This document shows, piece by piece, positions 25,646-34,123 of a stretch of 64,000 nucleotides of DNA (positions are counted from its first letter, which is position 1; each line of letters opens with the position of its first letter). The position numbers and the translations under genes were made by a program. The notes under the pieces were generated by a model, which was not told the DNA's origin, made no database searches, and saw nothing but the letters and a program-made list of their open reading frames with translations. Origin of the DNA: Planotetraspora mira (GTDB lineage Bacteria; Actinomycetota; Actinomycetes; Streptosporangiales; Streptosporangiaceae); assembly GCF_016863275.1 (NCBI RefSeq), contig NZ_BOOO01000041.1, positions 1 to 64,000 of the forward strand, given 5' to 3'.

Positions 25646-26799
25646 GTGCGGACCTCGTCGTCGTCGGAGCGGGCGTGGTGGGTGCGGCCAGTGCGTACTT
25701 CGCGTCGCTGGCCGGGCTGCGGGTGGTCGTCGTCGAACGCGGCGCGCTCGCCGGAGGCACGTCCAGCGCGGGGGAGGGCAACCTGCTGGTCTCCGACAAG
25801 GAGGCCGGCCCCGAGCTCGACCTGGCGCTGTACTCGCAGCAGGTCTGGCGTGAGGACCTGGTGGAACACGCCGGTCTGTGGGAGTTCGAGGCCAAAGGGG
25901 GTCTGGTCGTCGCGGGCTCGGAGCACGGCCTCGCCTCGCTGCGCGCGCTCAGCGTCCACCAGCGCCGGTGCGGCGTCGAGGTCCGGGACGTCGCGCGGGC
26001 CGAGTTGCACGATTACGAGCCGCATCTTTCCCGCGAGCTCGCCGGAGGCGCCTTCTACCCCCAGGACGCCCAGGTCCAGCCGATGCTGGTGGTCGCGCAC
26101 CTGCTCCGCCTCGCCCGCGAATCGGGGGCGGAGGTGCGTACGCGTACCGAGGTGGTCGGATTCCTGCGCGACGGCGACCGGGTGAAGGGCGTGCGGACCT
26201 CCGGAGGCGACATCCCGGCCGGCGCGGTGCTCAACGCGGCGGGCACGTGGGCCGGCGGCGTCGCCGACCTCGCCGGAGTGCGCGTGCCCGTGCTGCCCCG
26301 CCGCGGCTTCATCCTGGTCACCCAGCCCATGCCGGCCCGGACGATCCGCCACAAGGTGTACGCCGCTGAATATGTCGGGGACGTGGCCAGCTCGGACGCC
26401 GCCCTGCAGACGTCGCCCGTCGTCGAGGGCACCGGCAGCGGCACGATCCTCATCGGCTCGTCGCGCGAGCGCGTCGGTTTCGACCGTACGGTGTCCGTCA
26501 CCGCGATCAGCGCCCTCGCCGCCAAGGCGATCACGCTGTTCCCGATGTTGCGGGAGGTCCGAGCGATGCGCACCTACCTCGGCTTCCGTCCCTACTGTCC
26601 CGACCACCTGCCCGTCATCGGCCCGGATCCGCGCGCGCCCGGCCTGTGGCACGCCTGCGGGCACGAGGGCGCCGGCATCGGCCTGTCCGCCGGGACGGGC
26701 AAGCTGATCGCCCAGGCTCTCGCGGGAGTGAAGCCCGGCCTGGATCTCGTGCCGTTCGCCCCTGACCGATTCCCCGACGACGAGGAGGCGCTCAGGTGA
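25642..26799 (+). CDS. FAD-dependent oxidoreductase, probable D-hydroxyproline dehydrogenase catalytic subunit
   Basis: A 385-residue DAO/glycine-oxidase fold flavoprotein. The FAD site is VVGAGVVGAASAY (from residue 7), with ERGALAGGTSS after it; the C-terminal part has RTYLGFRPYCPD and GHEGAGIGLSAGTG. It resembles HcnC and the catalytic subunit of bacterial D-hydroxyproline and octopine dehydrogenases. With the two following genes it forms the expected three-subunit dehydrogenase that oxidises cis-4-hydroxy-D-proline and passes electrons on through the iron-sulfur subunits. ATG 25642 overlaps the regulator stop by four bases. Confidence 0.87.
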   Translation: MSADLVVVGAGVVGAASAYFASLAGLRVVVVERGALAGGTSSAGEGNLLVSDKEAGPELDLALYSQQVWREDLVEHAGLWEFEAKGGLVVAGSEHGLASLRALSVHQRRCGVEVRDVARAELHDYEPHLSRELAGGAFYPQDAQVQPMLVVAHLLRLARESGAEVRTRTEVVGFLRDGDRVKGVRTSGGDIPAGAVLNAAGTWAGGVADLAGVRVPVLPRRGFILVTQPMPARTIRHKVYAAEYVGDVASSDAALQTSPVVEGTGSGTILIGSSRERVGFDRTVSVTAISALAAKAITLFPMLREVRAMRTYLGFRPYCPDHLPVIGPDPRAPGLWHACGHEGAGIGLSAGTGKLIAQALAGVKPGLDLVPFAPDRFPDDEEALR

Positions 26800-27065
26800 C
26801 CTACCGGATGACCTTCCGCGGTTCCGTCGTCCCCGCCCAGCCCGGCCAGAGCGTCGGCGCGGCCCTGGTGGCGGCGGGGATCCTCGACTGGCGCACCACC
26901 CGCCAGGGCGGCAGACCCCGTGGCCTGTTCTGCGGCATCGGGGTCTGCTTCGACTGCCTGATCACGGTCGACGGCATGCCCGATCAGCGTGCCTGCCTCG
27001 TCCCGGCCGGGGACGGCATGGAACTCGGCGACGACGAGGAGGGCGGCCGTGCCGTACACGCATGA
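26796..27065 (+). CDS. Small (2Fe-2S)-binding subunit (HcnA-like)
   Basis: An 89-residue ferredoxin-like protein with the plant-type cluster motif: Cys46, Cys51 and Cys54 (FCGIGVCFDC) and Cys67 (DQRAC). It matches the small subunit of heterotrimeric hydroxyproline, octopine and cyanide-forming dehydrogenases. The start GTG overlaps the catalytic-subunit stop, and its 3' end overlaps the next gene by 17 bases, so all three are translated together. Confidence 0.87.
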   Translation: MTYRMTFRGSVVPAQPGQSVGAALVAAGILDWRTTRQGGRPRGLFCGIGVCFDCLITVDGMPDQRACLVPAGDGMELGDDEEGGRAVHA

Positions 27066-28575
27066 CGTCGCCGTGGTCGGCGCGGGCCCGGCCGGGCTCG
27101 CCGCCGCCGTGGAGAGCGCCGAGGCCGGGCTCGCCGTCGCCCTCATCGACGGCGCCGGACAACCCGGCGGCCAATACTGGCGGCACTACGACGAGAGCCA
27201 CGCCCGTCCCGGCGACCACCGCGGCCACCACGGCTGGCCGGCCTTCACCCGTTTGCGCGACCGGCTGGACGCCCTGACCGCCGCAGGCCGGATCCACTAC
27301 CTCCCCGGCCACCAGGTCTGGCTCATCACCCGCGACGATCCCGGCGTGTTCACCCTGCGGGTGACGCGCTCCTTCGACGGATCCGCCGGACGCGCCGCGG
27401 CCGAAGTGATCGGGGGCACGGGAACCGGGCCGAACCGGGAGGTGGCGGCGCGGGCGCTGATTCTCTGCCCGGGGGGATACGACCGGCAGTTGCCCGTCCC
27501 CGGGTGGGACCTGCCCGGGGTCATGGCCGCCGGCGGAGCCCAGGCCCTGCTCAAGGGGCATCGCACGCTTGCGGGCAAGCGCGCCGTCGTCGCCGGCACC
27601 GGGCCGTTCCTGCTTCCGGTGGCCACGGGCCTCGCGCGAGCCGGGGCGAGTCTGGCGGCCGTCGTCGAGGCCAACGGCACGCTCGGCTGGCTGCGTGATC
27701 CCCTGGGCACGGTGGCGGTCCCGGGCAAGGGCGTGGAGGCGCTGCAGTACGCGGCGCTGATGGCACGTCACCGCATTCCGTACCGCCGCAGGACCGTGAT
27801 CCGCGAGATCCTCGGCGAGAACAGGGTCGAGGCGGTCCGGATCGCCAGGGTCGATCGCGAGGGCCGCCGTGCCGGGCCGGACAGGGAGATCGCCGCCGAC
27901 CTCGTGGCCCTCGGCTGGGGCTTCACCCCCTCGCTCGAGTTGCCGCTCATGCTCGGCGTGGACACCAGGAAGGACACGGACGGCTCCCTCGTCGTGGTCG
28001 TCGACGACCTCCAGCGCAGCAGCGTCGACGGCGTGTACGTCGCGGGAGAGGCGACCGGCGTCGGGGGCGCGGCCCTGGCCGTCGCCGAGGGCCGCTTGAG
28101 CGCCCTCGCCCTCAGTGCCTCACTTCGCCGTCCGGCGACGGCCGCTGTGGCAGGGCGGTTGCAAAGGGCGATCCGGCGGGGACGGAGGTTCGCCGCCGCC
28201 ATGCATCGCGCGTATCCGGTGCCGGGCGCGTGGACGGAGTGGCTGTCGGAGTCGACACTGGTGTGCCGGTGCGAGGAGGTCTCCTACGGTGACCTCCTCC
28301 ATGCCTGTCACGACCTCGGCGCGGAGGATCCACGCACGTTGAAGATGCTGGCCAGGCCGGGGATGGGCTGGTGCCAGGGGCGCATATGCGGCTTCGCGAG
28401 CGCGGAGATCGCGTCCTGCCTGAGCCGTCGTGAGACCACTCCGGAAGACCTCCGCTCGCTGTCCACCCGCAGCCTCGCGTTCCCGGTGACCCTGGGCGAG
28501 CTCGCCGCCCTCACGGATGACACGGGGCGTCCTCGGCTGAACCCGGCATCGGAGGCCACGACGGAGAGGGGCTGA
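27049..28575 (+). CDS. FAD/NAD(P)-binding subunit with C-terminal BFD-like (2Fe-2S) domain (HcnB-like)
   Basis: A 508-residue pyridine-nucleotide-disulfide-reductase fold subunit. The N-terminal dinucleotide site is VVGAGPAGLAAAVE; a second FAD region contains DGVYVAGEATGVGGA. The C-terminus has the four Cys of a BFD-type cluster (CRCEE, then WCQGRICG). This is the large subunit of the three-part dehydrogenase. GTG 27049 is preceded by GGAGG; it lies inside the end of the ferredoxin gene. Last gene of the operon. The aldehyde dehydrogenase that would finish the pathway and a transporter are not in this window. Confidence 0.87.
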   Translation: MPYTHDVAVVGAGPAGLAAAVESAEAGLAVALIDGAGQPGGQYWRHYDESHARPGDHRGHHGWPAFTRLRDRLDALTAAGRIHYLPGHQVWLITRDDPGVFTLRVTRSFDGSAGRAAAEVIGGTGTGPNREVAARALILCPGGYDRQLPVPGWDLPGVMAAGGAQALLKGHRTLAGKRAVVAGTGPFLLPVATGLARAGASLAAVVEANGTLGWLRDPLGTVAVPGKGVEALQYAALMARHRIPYRRRTVIREILGENRVEAVRIARVDREGRRAGPDREIAADLVALGWGFTPSLELPLMLGVDTRKDTDGSLVVVVDDLQRSSVDGVYVAGEATGVGGAALAVAEGRLSALALSASLRRPATAAVAGRLQRAIRRGRRFAAAMHRAYPVPGAWTEWLSESTLVCRCEEVSYGDLLHACHDLGAEDPRTLKMLARPGMGWCQGRICGFASAEIASCLSRRETTPEDLRSLSTRSLAFPVTLGELAALTDDTGRPRLNPASEATTERG

Positions 28576-28701
28576 GGTTACCCGGCCGGGTTTCAGTATG
28601 AATGTCGTGGTTTATCCCGTTCTCGGGGGAGCCCGGTGCGCGCATGCTGGTGGAGTGGGTGTTCGACCGCACGTCCAGCCGTGGATCGAGGAAAGCCGAG
28701 A

Positions 28702-29607
28702 ATGCCGAGAATGAACCGCATCCGGAGCTCTGCCGAGCAGATCACTGAGCATGCGCTCAGGCAGCAGCGCCAGTTCGCCGCCGATGCGTCGCACGAACTG
28801 CGCACCCCCCTCGCGGCCATCCGTGTCGAGTTGGAGGCGGCGCTGCTGTATCCGGGGGACGCGCGCGAGGCGATCAGCGGGGCGCTGGGGGCCATCGGCA
28901 GGCTGGAGACGATAGTGGCCGACCTGCTGCTGCTGGCGGACATCGGGGCCGTGCCGCCCACTGCCGGCGACGAGGTGGATCTGGGGCGGCTGGTCGCGGG
29001 CGAACTCTTGTGCCGCGCGGGACGACGGCCGATCCGGTTCCACCGAGAGGCGGGCGTGACCGTCGAGGGGTCGCGCCCCCTGCTGTCCCGGCTGGTGGCG
29101 AGCCTGCTGGACAACGCGGAACGGCACGGCGCGACGATGGTCGACGTGGAGGTCCGCCGGGACGGCGAGCGAGCCCTGTTGTCGGTGGGCAACGACGGCG
29201 AGCCCGTGCCCGAGGAGGACCGTGAGCGGATGTTCCACCTGTTCTCCCGGAGGGACACGGCCAGGAGCAGATGCGACGGCGGCCCCGGCCTCGGCCTGGC
29301 CATCGTCCGCGAGGTCGTCGAGGCCCACGGCGGAGACATCCTCGTCCAGGACGCCGATCCCGGCGTCCGGTTCGTGGTCCGCCTCCCGCTCGCGTCGTCC
29401 GTCCAGACGCCCCCGGGGGATCATTGGCCGTACGGCCGCCCGCTGGACGCGGTCGCGCCGAATTCGCCCACCCCGTCCAGGGAAGTGCGGCACATCCGTG
29501 GTCAGCGGGGCGCGGCGGGTGAACCGGCGAACGATCCCTCTATGGCCTTGCTTGCTCAGCGGCCTTTCGAGCCGTCATCCAGGCCGCGATCTGGGTGCGC
29601 GACCTGA
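28702..29607 (+). CDS. Histidine kinase catalytic core lacking a sensor region (probably truncated)
   Basis: About 301 residues. The phosphoacceptor H-box is clear (FAADASHELRTPLAA), followed by the N box (LLDNAERHGA) and G box (GGPGLGLAIVREVVEAHGG) of an ATPase domain ending FVVRLPLA. No membrane helix, sensor or HAMP domain precedes the H-box; only about 20 residues do. The last 70 residues are unlike any kinase tail and run past the stop of the convergent LuxR gene, overlapping it by 68 bases. No response regulator is nearby. It looks like the surviving 3' part of a two-component sensor gene; a cytosolic kinase is the less likely reading. ATG 28702 follows GAGGAAAG. Confidence 0.6.
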   Translation: MPRMNRIRSSAEQITEHALRQQRQFAADASHELRTPLAAIRVELEAALLYPGDAREAISGALGAIGRLETIVADLLLLADIGAVPPTAGDEVDLGRLVAGELLCRAGRRPIRFHREAGVTVEGSRPLLSRLVASLLDNAERHGATMVDVEVRRDGERALLSVGNDGEPVPEEDRERMFHLFSRRDTARSRCDGGPGLGLAIVREVVEAHGGDILVQDADPGVRFVVRLPLASSVQTPPGDHWPYGRPLDAVAPNSPTPSREVRHIRGQRGAAGEPANDPSMALLAQRPFEPSSRPRSGCAT

Positions 29608-31876
29608 ATCCGAGCTTGGTCAAGATGTGCTTGACATGGCTCTCCGTGGTGCGCTGGGCGATGACGAGCGCGGACGAGATCTCCTTGTTGCCCAATCCCC
29701 GGGCGACCAGTTCCGCGACCTCGTGCTCTCGCCGGGTCAGCGGCGACGGCGCCGGCTTCTCCGCGGCCTTCTCCTTGTCGTCCGGCCGGATGCCGAGCGC
29801 CTCCGCGGTCGCGTTTTCGACCGTCAACCCGCCGCCCTGCCGTACCGCGGCGGCGAAGGCCTCCTCGCCCAGCTTCTCCCGCAGGGTGGCGACGCACTGC
29901 TCGTGGAACTCGGCGTGCTGGCTCCAGCCGGTGAAGATGCCGGCCGTGCGGCGTATCTCGTCCGCGGCGCCGAGCATGCGGGCCGCGCCGATGAGGTGAC
30001 CCTCGCTCGCCAGGATCCAGCCGAGCGCCCTCATGCCGATCGTGATGATCAGCCGGTCGTCGAAGTCGCGCCCGACCGCCAGGCTTTCGCGTAACAGCGA
30101 GATCGCCCGCGCGTTGTCGCCGTGCTCCCAGGCGCCGACGGCGACGATGATCAGCACCCAGGAGCGGATCCAGCTCTCCCCATGGGCCTCGGACAGTGCG
30201 CGACTCCGCTCGATCAGCTCGGCGGCCCGCCACCGGTCGCCGAGGTAGTGGGCGGCCGTTCCGAGGGAGAGCAGGGCGCACACCAGGCGGAAGGTGTTGC
30301 CGGCGGCGGCGTTCCTGGTCGCGGCATCCTCGAGCAGGACGGCCGCCCGCCCGTAGTCGCCTCTGATGTTCGCCGCCGTGCCCGAGATCAGCGAGGCCAG
30401 GCCTATGGCCTCCGAGTGGCCCAGCTTGTGGGCCAGCACCCGGCCCTCCTCGGCGAGAAGCTCGGCCGCCGCGATGTCGCCCTGGGTGAAGGCGGCGTCG
30501 GCCTCGGCGCACAGGGCCTGCGCTCGCGTGGCGGTGGGACCCGGAGCCGCTTCCAGCACGCGGTCGAGCCAGTGGCGGCCCTCGCTGTAGAACGCGTTGG
30601 GCTTCCAGTGGGTCTCGTACAGGCAGGTGGCGATGTGCAGCCCGGTCTCCGCCTCGCCGGGCTCCTGCAGGCAGAACTCCATGGCGGCCCGCAGATGCGC
30701 GCGCTCCAGCCGGAGCCGGGTGAACCAGGAGACCTGCCGGGGGCCGAACCATTCGGCGACCGCCTGATCGACCAGCAGCCGGTACCGGTCCCGGTGCCTC
30801 CGCAGCAGCGACCGCCGCTCGTCGGCGCCCAACCTCAGCCGCCCGAACTCCCGGAGCGTATCCAGCATGCGATAGCGGACCTGTCCCTCGTGTTCCTCGC
30901 GCTGCAGCAGCGACTTGTCCAGCAGCGCGTCGACCAGGTCCAGCGCGTCCTGCCGCTCGATGCCGCCGCCGGTGCAGACGGATTCGACGGTCTCCAGATC
31001 GAAGTCTCCCGGGAAGATCGACAGGCGGCTCCACAGTGTCTGCTCACTGGGGGAGAGCAACTGGAAGCTCCAGTCCACCAGCGCGTGCAGGGTCCGCTGA
31101 CGCGGCGCGGCCGTACGGCTGCCGCGCGTCAGGAAGCCGTAACGATCGTTGAGATGCTCGACGAGCGCGTTCACCGACAGCGCCCGCAGACGCACTGCGG
31201 CGAGTTCGATCGCCAGGGGGATGCCCTCCAGCCGGCGGCACAGCTCGGCGACCGCGGCCTGATTGTCCTGGTTCAACGAGAACTCGGGCAGCACCGCCAC
31301 CGCCCGTTCCACGAACAGGGCCAGCCCGTCGTACAGCTCCGGCGCCTTCGCCGCCAGGGGCTGATCCGGGCCGGGAACGGCGAGCGGTGCCACCTTCATC
31401 CCACGCTCGCCCGGGATGCCGAGCGACTGCCGGCTCGTCGCGATGATCCGCAGTTCCGAGGCGGTCCGCAGAAGACAGTCGGCCAGCCCGGCGCAGGCGT
31501 CGCTCAGGTGCTCGCAGTTGTCGAGGACGAGCAACGTCCGCTGCGAGGACAGCAGCAGGGAAAGCCTGTCCAGTGGGCGGGTCGTGGACTCATCGCGCAG
31601 GCCGATGGTCGCCGCCACCGTCTCCACCACGAGCTCCGGGTCGTCGAGGCCGGTCAGGTCCACCAGCCACACCGCGTCGAACGCGCGATGCTGCTCGGCC
31701 GCCGCCCGGAGGGCGAGCCGCGTCTTGCCGACGCCGCCCGGCCCCGTCAGCGTCACCAGCCGCGAGCCGGTCAGCAGCTGCCTGATCTCGGTGAGCTCCC
31801 GTTTCCTGCCCACGAAGCTGGTCAGGTCGGCAGGCAGGTTGCCAATCCGCTGCATATGCCGCAAACCGACCATCAC
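29540..31876 (-). CDS. LuxR-family regulator with NB-ARC-type ATPase and TPR-like region
   Basis: A 778-residue STAND-type regulator. The P-loop is TGPGGVGKTRLAL (near residue 45), with the Walker B-type segment TLLVLDNCEHL about 75 residues later. The middle is helical and repeat-like. The C-terminal 65 residues form the LuxR helix-turn-helix (LTRREHEVAELVARGLGNKE, then TTESHVKHILTKLG). ATP-dependent oligomerisation on ligand binding is the family model. The start is a GTG/ATG pair close to a GAGGTG sequence. It lies downstream of the MarR gene on the same strand with a 186-base gap. Confidence 0.88.
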   Translation of the reverse strand: MMVGLRHMQRIGNLPADLTSFVGRKRELTEIRQLLTGSRLVTLTGPGGVGKTRLALRAAAEQHRAFDAVWLVDLTGLDDPELVVETVAATIGLRDESTTRPLDRLSLLLSSQRTLLVLDNCEHLSDACAGLADCLLRTASELRIIATSRQSLGIPGERGMKVAPLAVPGPDQPLAAKAPELYDGLALFVERAVAVLPEFSLNQDNQAAVAELCRRLEGIPLAIELAAVRLRALSVNALVEHLNDRYGFLTRGSRTAAPRQRTLHALVDWSFQLLSPSEQTLWSRLSIFPGDFDLETVESVCTGGGIERQDALDLVDALLDKSLLQREEHEGQVRYRMLDTLREFGRLRLGADERRSLLRRHRDRYRLLVDQAVAEWFGPRQVSWFTRLRLERAHLRAAMEFCLQEPGEAETGLHIATCLYETHWKPNAFYSEGRHWLDRVLEAAPGPTATRAQALCAEADAAFTQGDIAAAELLAEEGRVLAHKLGHSEAIGLASLISGTAANIRGDYGRAAVLLEDAATRNAAAGNTFRLVCALLSLGTAAHYLGDRWRAAELIERSRALSEAHGESWIRSWVLIIVAVGAWEHGDNARAISLLRESLAVGRDFDDRLIITIGMRALGWILASEGHLIGAARMLGAADEIRRTAGIFTGWSQHAEFHEQCVATLREKLGEEAFAAAVRQGGGLTVENATAEALGIRPDDKEKAAEKPAPSPLTRREHEVAELVARGLGNKEISSALVIAQRTTESHVKHILTKLGFRSRTQIAAWMTARKAAEQARP

Positions 31877-32062
31877 CTCACGCTAGAGAGAGCTAAGGCG
31901 CTGGTCAACGTCATCGTTCATCGGTTCGCGAAACCCGGGGAGATCTTTGGGCGGCGCGCCCATGGCCCGGGGAAGGGCCGACGGCGAGAACGATTGACGG
32001 GCGCGGGCCGGCAATGCGTGCACGAGCCGGGTCGCTTCCTGGGAGGTGACGGGTGGGGTTCC

Positions 32063-32521
32063 TCATTCAGTGGTGATGCGACGGGCCAGAGCCTGGCCGG
32101 CCGGCAGGTCGGCGACGAAGGCGCGGAGAAAACCGGTGATCTGGTCGAGGTCACGGCCTTCGGATGCGGCGTCGATGGACTCGTAGAGGCCTTCTTCGAT
32201 CGCGGCGATCTGCCCGGCGAGGCGCAGGCCCTCCTCTGTGAGGGTCACCTCGACGTGGCGGCGGTCGTGCGCCGACACCTGGCGGTCCACCAGGCCCGCG
32301 GACGTGAGCCGGTCGACCAGCCGGCTGGGACTGTTGCCGCTCTCGCAGACCAGCAGGTCGCCGAGGCCGTTGAGGGTGAGCAGCCGGCGATCCTGGAGGA
32401 TGCGGATCACTTCGGCCTGTGAGGGGGTGATGCCGAGCGGCCGCAGAGCCTGGGCGAGAAGCCGGTTGCCCTCGCGCTGGGCGGCCAGGATGAGGTAGCG
32501 GAGCTCTTCTGCGGGTCTCAC
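32063..32521 (-). CDS. MarR-family transcriptional regulator
   Basis: A 152-residue winged-helix protein. The recognition region is NGLGDLLVCESGNSPSRLVD, and the wing follows with VDRQVSAHDRRHVEVTLT, where the D-R-R signature is typical of MarR. Its GTG start overlaps the stop of the metallo-hydrolase gene by four bases, so both are made from one transcript starting at about 33423. A 12-base palindrome inside that promoter is the likely binding site, giving autoregulation together with the hydrolase. Confidence 0.88.
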   Translation of the reverse strand: MRPAEELRYLILAAQREGNRLLAQALRPLGITPSQAEVIRILQDRRLLTLNGLGDLLVCESGNSPSRLVDRLTSAGLVDRQVSAHDRRHVEVTLTEEGLRLAGQIAAIEEGLYESIDAASEGRDLDQITGFLRAFVADLPAGQALARRITTE

Positions 32522-33423
32522 GCGGCGGTCTCCCGTCCCTCGGCAAGAGCCCTGGTCACGGGGGCCAGCCGTGACGCCGCTCCCGGATCGTGGGCGGGAA
32601 GGATCACCAGGCCCGGGTTCCGCTCCCGCAGCTGGTTGATCATCTTGGTGGTCTCCGTCAGTTGCCGCTTGTTCCCGACGCCCGGCACGTGGCCTTCCTC
32701 CAGCAGGTGCGCGTCGTAGGTCAGGTCGCCGACCATGAGCAGCGGCGGCTGCCCGGGGGCTCGGACCAGCAGCGACATCGACCCGGGGGTGTGACCGGGG
32801 GTGGACAGCAGGATCAGGGCGCCGTCGCCGAACAGGTCGTGGCCGGTCGTGAAGGGCGCGATCTGAGGATCGTGGACGGGGCCGGGATCGACGTGTCGCC
32901 AGCGCAGCCCGGGCAGGTCGATGTGGTCGCGAAGGAGACCGCGGGGTTCCGGCAGGGGCCCGTCGAGGGTCCGCCGTTCCTCACCGCTGATCACGATCTC
33001 CGCGCCGGCCAGCTCGGGCAGCCCCCCGATGTGGTCCTGATGCAGGTGCGAGAGCACGGCCACGCGCACGTCGGCGATGTCGTAGCCGATGGCGGCCAAC
33101 TGGGCCGTGAGGGTGTCGGCCGCGCCGATGTCGAAGCGGGCCAGCCTGTCGTACACCACTCCGCTGACGCCGCCGGGGAAGTAGCCGGGGTCGGTCACCG
33201 ACGCCCGGTCCTGACCGGTGTCGAACAACACCAGCCCCTCGTCGTGCTCGATCACGTAGACGTTGATCGGCAGCGGATCCGTCCACCGGCGCGAGGTGAA
33301 CAGCCACCAGTACAACGGCTTGCGCGTGGCGGCCACATGCTCGGGGTGGATCGACACCGTCCCGGTGCTGACCACCGAGACCTGCTTGATCGGGCTTGTC
33401 GCGCCCTTCGGTTCGCTCGTCAT
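32518..33423 (-). CDS. Metallo-beta-lactamase fold hydrolase, N-acyl homoserine lactonase-like
   Basis: A 301-residue zinc hydrolase. The metal motif HxHxDH appears as SHLHQDHIGGLPEL; later ligands are in STPGHTPGSM and MVGDLTYDA. The region NVYVIEHDEGLVLFDTG and overall length fit the AHL lactonase (AttM/AiiA) branch. Quorum-signal cleavage is possible; other lactones or esters are equally open. ATG 33423 coincides with the expected transcript start of the promoter at 33431-33458, so the mRNA is probably leaderless; an upstream in-frame ATG (33444) would lie inside that promoter. First gene of a two-gene unit with MarR. Confidence 0.85.
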   Translation of the reverse strand: MTSEPKGATSPIKQVSVVSTGTVSIHPEHVAATRKPLYWWLFTSRRWTDPLPINVYVIEHDEGLVLFDTGQDRASVTDPGYFPGGVSGVVYDRLARFDIGAADTLTAQLAAIGYDIADVRVAVLSHLHQDHIGGLPELAGAEIVISGEERRTLDGPLPEPRGLLRDHIDLPGLRWRHVDPGPVHDPQIAPFTTGHDLFGDGALILLSTPGHTPGSMSLLVRAPGQPPLLMVGDLTYDAHLLEEGHVPGVGNKRQLTETTKMINQLRERNPGLVILPAHDPGAASRLAPVTRALAEGRETAA

Positions 33424-33430
33424 GGAAAGT

Positions 33431-33458
33431 AGATTACATGACATATATGTCGTGTCAA
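33431..33458 (-). promoter_or_regulatory. Leaderless promoter with MarR-type palindrome
   Basis: On the minus strand TTGACA (33453-33458) and TAATCT (33431-33436) are separated by 16 bases. The expected start point, about seven bases after the -10 box, falls on the ATG of the metallo-hydrolase. A perfect 12-base palindrome GACATATATGTC (33440-33451) fills most of the spacer, where a bound dimer would block RNA polymerase. The adjacent MarR protein is the obvious candidate. Confidence 0.65.
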
Positions 33459-33501
33459 CTATTTGTTCTGGCGCCCCACACGCGGTCCGGCCTGACGCCG
33501 A

Positions 33502-34113
33502 TCAGCCGCGAAGGTCCATCACCATGATGGAGCCCCAGTCACCAGGACGTTCCTCGCTGAAGCCGACGGCCTGGTAGAAGGCGAAGGCCCCCGGGTTTCC
33601 GCTTCCCACGCCCAGGTGGAGGCCGCGCACCCGCCGTTCCCGCAGCGCCTCGACGAGCGTGGCCATGAGCCGCCGGCCGAGCCCCACGCCCTGGCCGCGC
33701 GGCAGGATGTCGATGTGGAGGTGCGCCGGATACCGGTCGTACAGCTCGTCGGCCTGCGGTCGCGTCTCGTGAATGTGGGCGATCCGTTGCCAGTCCTCGG
33801 TTCCGTCGCCCGGATCGGCGGCCCGCTCCCGTGGGTACCGCTCGCGCAGCGCCGGCCACCAGTGCTCCTCCAGCCAGGTCTCGAACCTGAACGTGTCGGC
33901 GGTCGCCACGATGTAACCGAGGACGCCGTCGGCGTCGGCGGCGACGAACGTCAGGCCGGGGTCGGCGGCCGGGTACGGCGCGGCGTAGACATGGGCGAGC
34001 AGGTCGGGATCGTGATAGAGCCCGGTGGCGTCCCTTCCGGAGTCGCCGGTCCGCAGGCACACCCGGTACATGCCGGGCAGATCGAACGGCTGAAAGGGAC
34101 GGATGATCGCCAT
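33502..34113 (-). CDS. GNAT N-acetyltransferase related to the O-GlcNAcase acetyltransferase-like domain
   Basis: A 203-residue GNAT-fold protein. The acetyl-CoA site lies at ILPRGQGVGLGRRLMATLV, and the end is VGSGNPGAFAFYQAVGFSEE. The N-terminal segments MYRVCLRTGDSG, GLYHDPDLLAHVYAAPY and ADTFRFETWLEEHWWP are typical of the branch found at the C-terminus of eukaryotic O-GlcNAcase and in bacterial amino-sugar loci. It is the fourth gene of the GH20-GH1-GH9 operon, ten bases after GH9. Acetylation of free glucosamine or glucosaminides released by the neighbouring hydrolases is a reasonable but unproven role. Confidence 0.8.
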   Translation of the reverse strand: MAIIRPFQPFDLPGMYRVCLRTGDSGRDATGLYHDPDLLAHVYAAPYPAADPGLTFVAADADGVLGYIVATADTFRFETWLEEHWWPALRERYPRERAADPGDGTEDWQRIAHIHETRPQADELYDRYPAHLHIDILPRGQGVGLGRRLMATLVEALRERRVRGLHLGVGSGNPGAFAFYQAVGFSEERPGDWGSIMVMDLRG

Positions 34114-34123
34114 CGCCGTCCCC

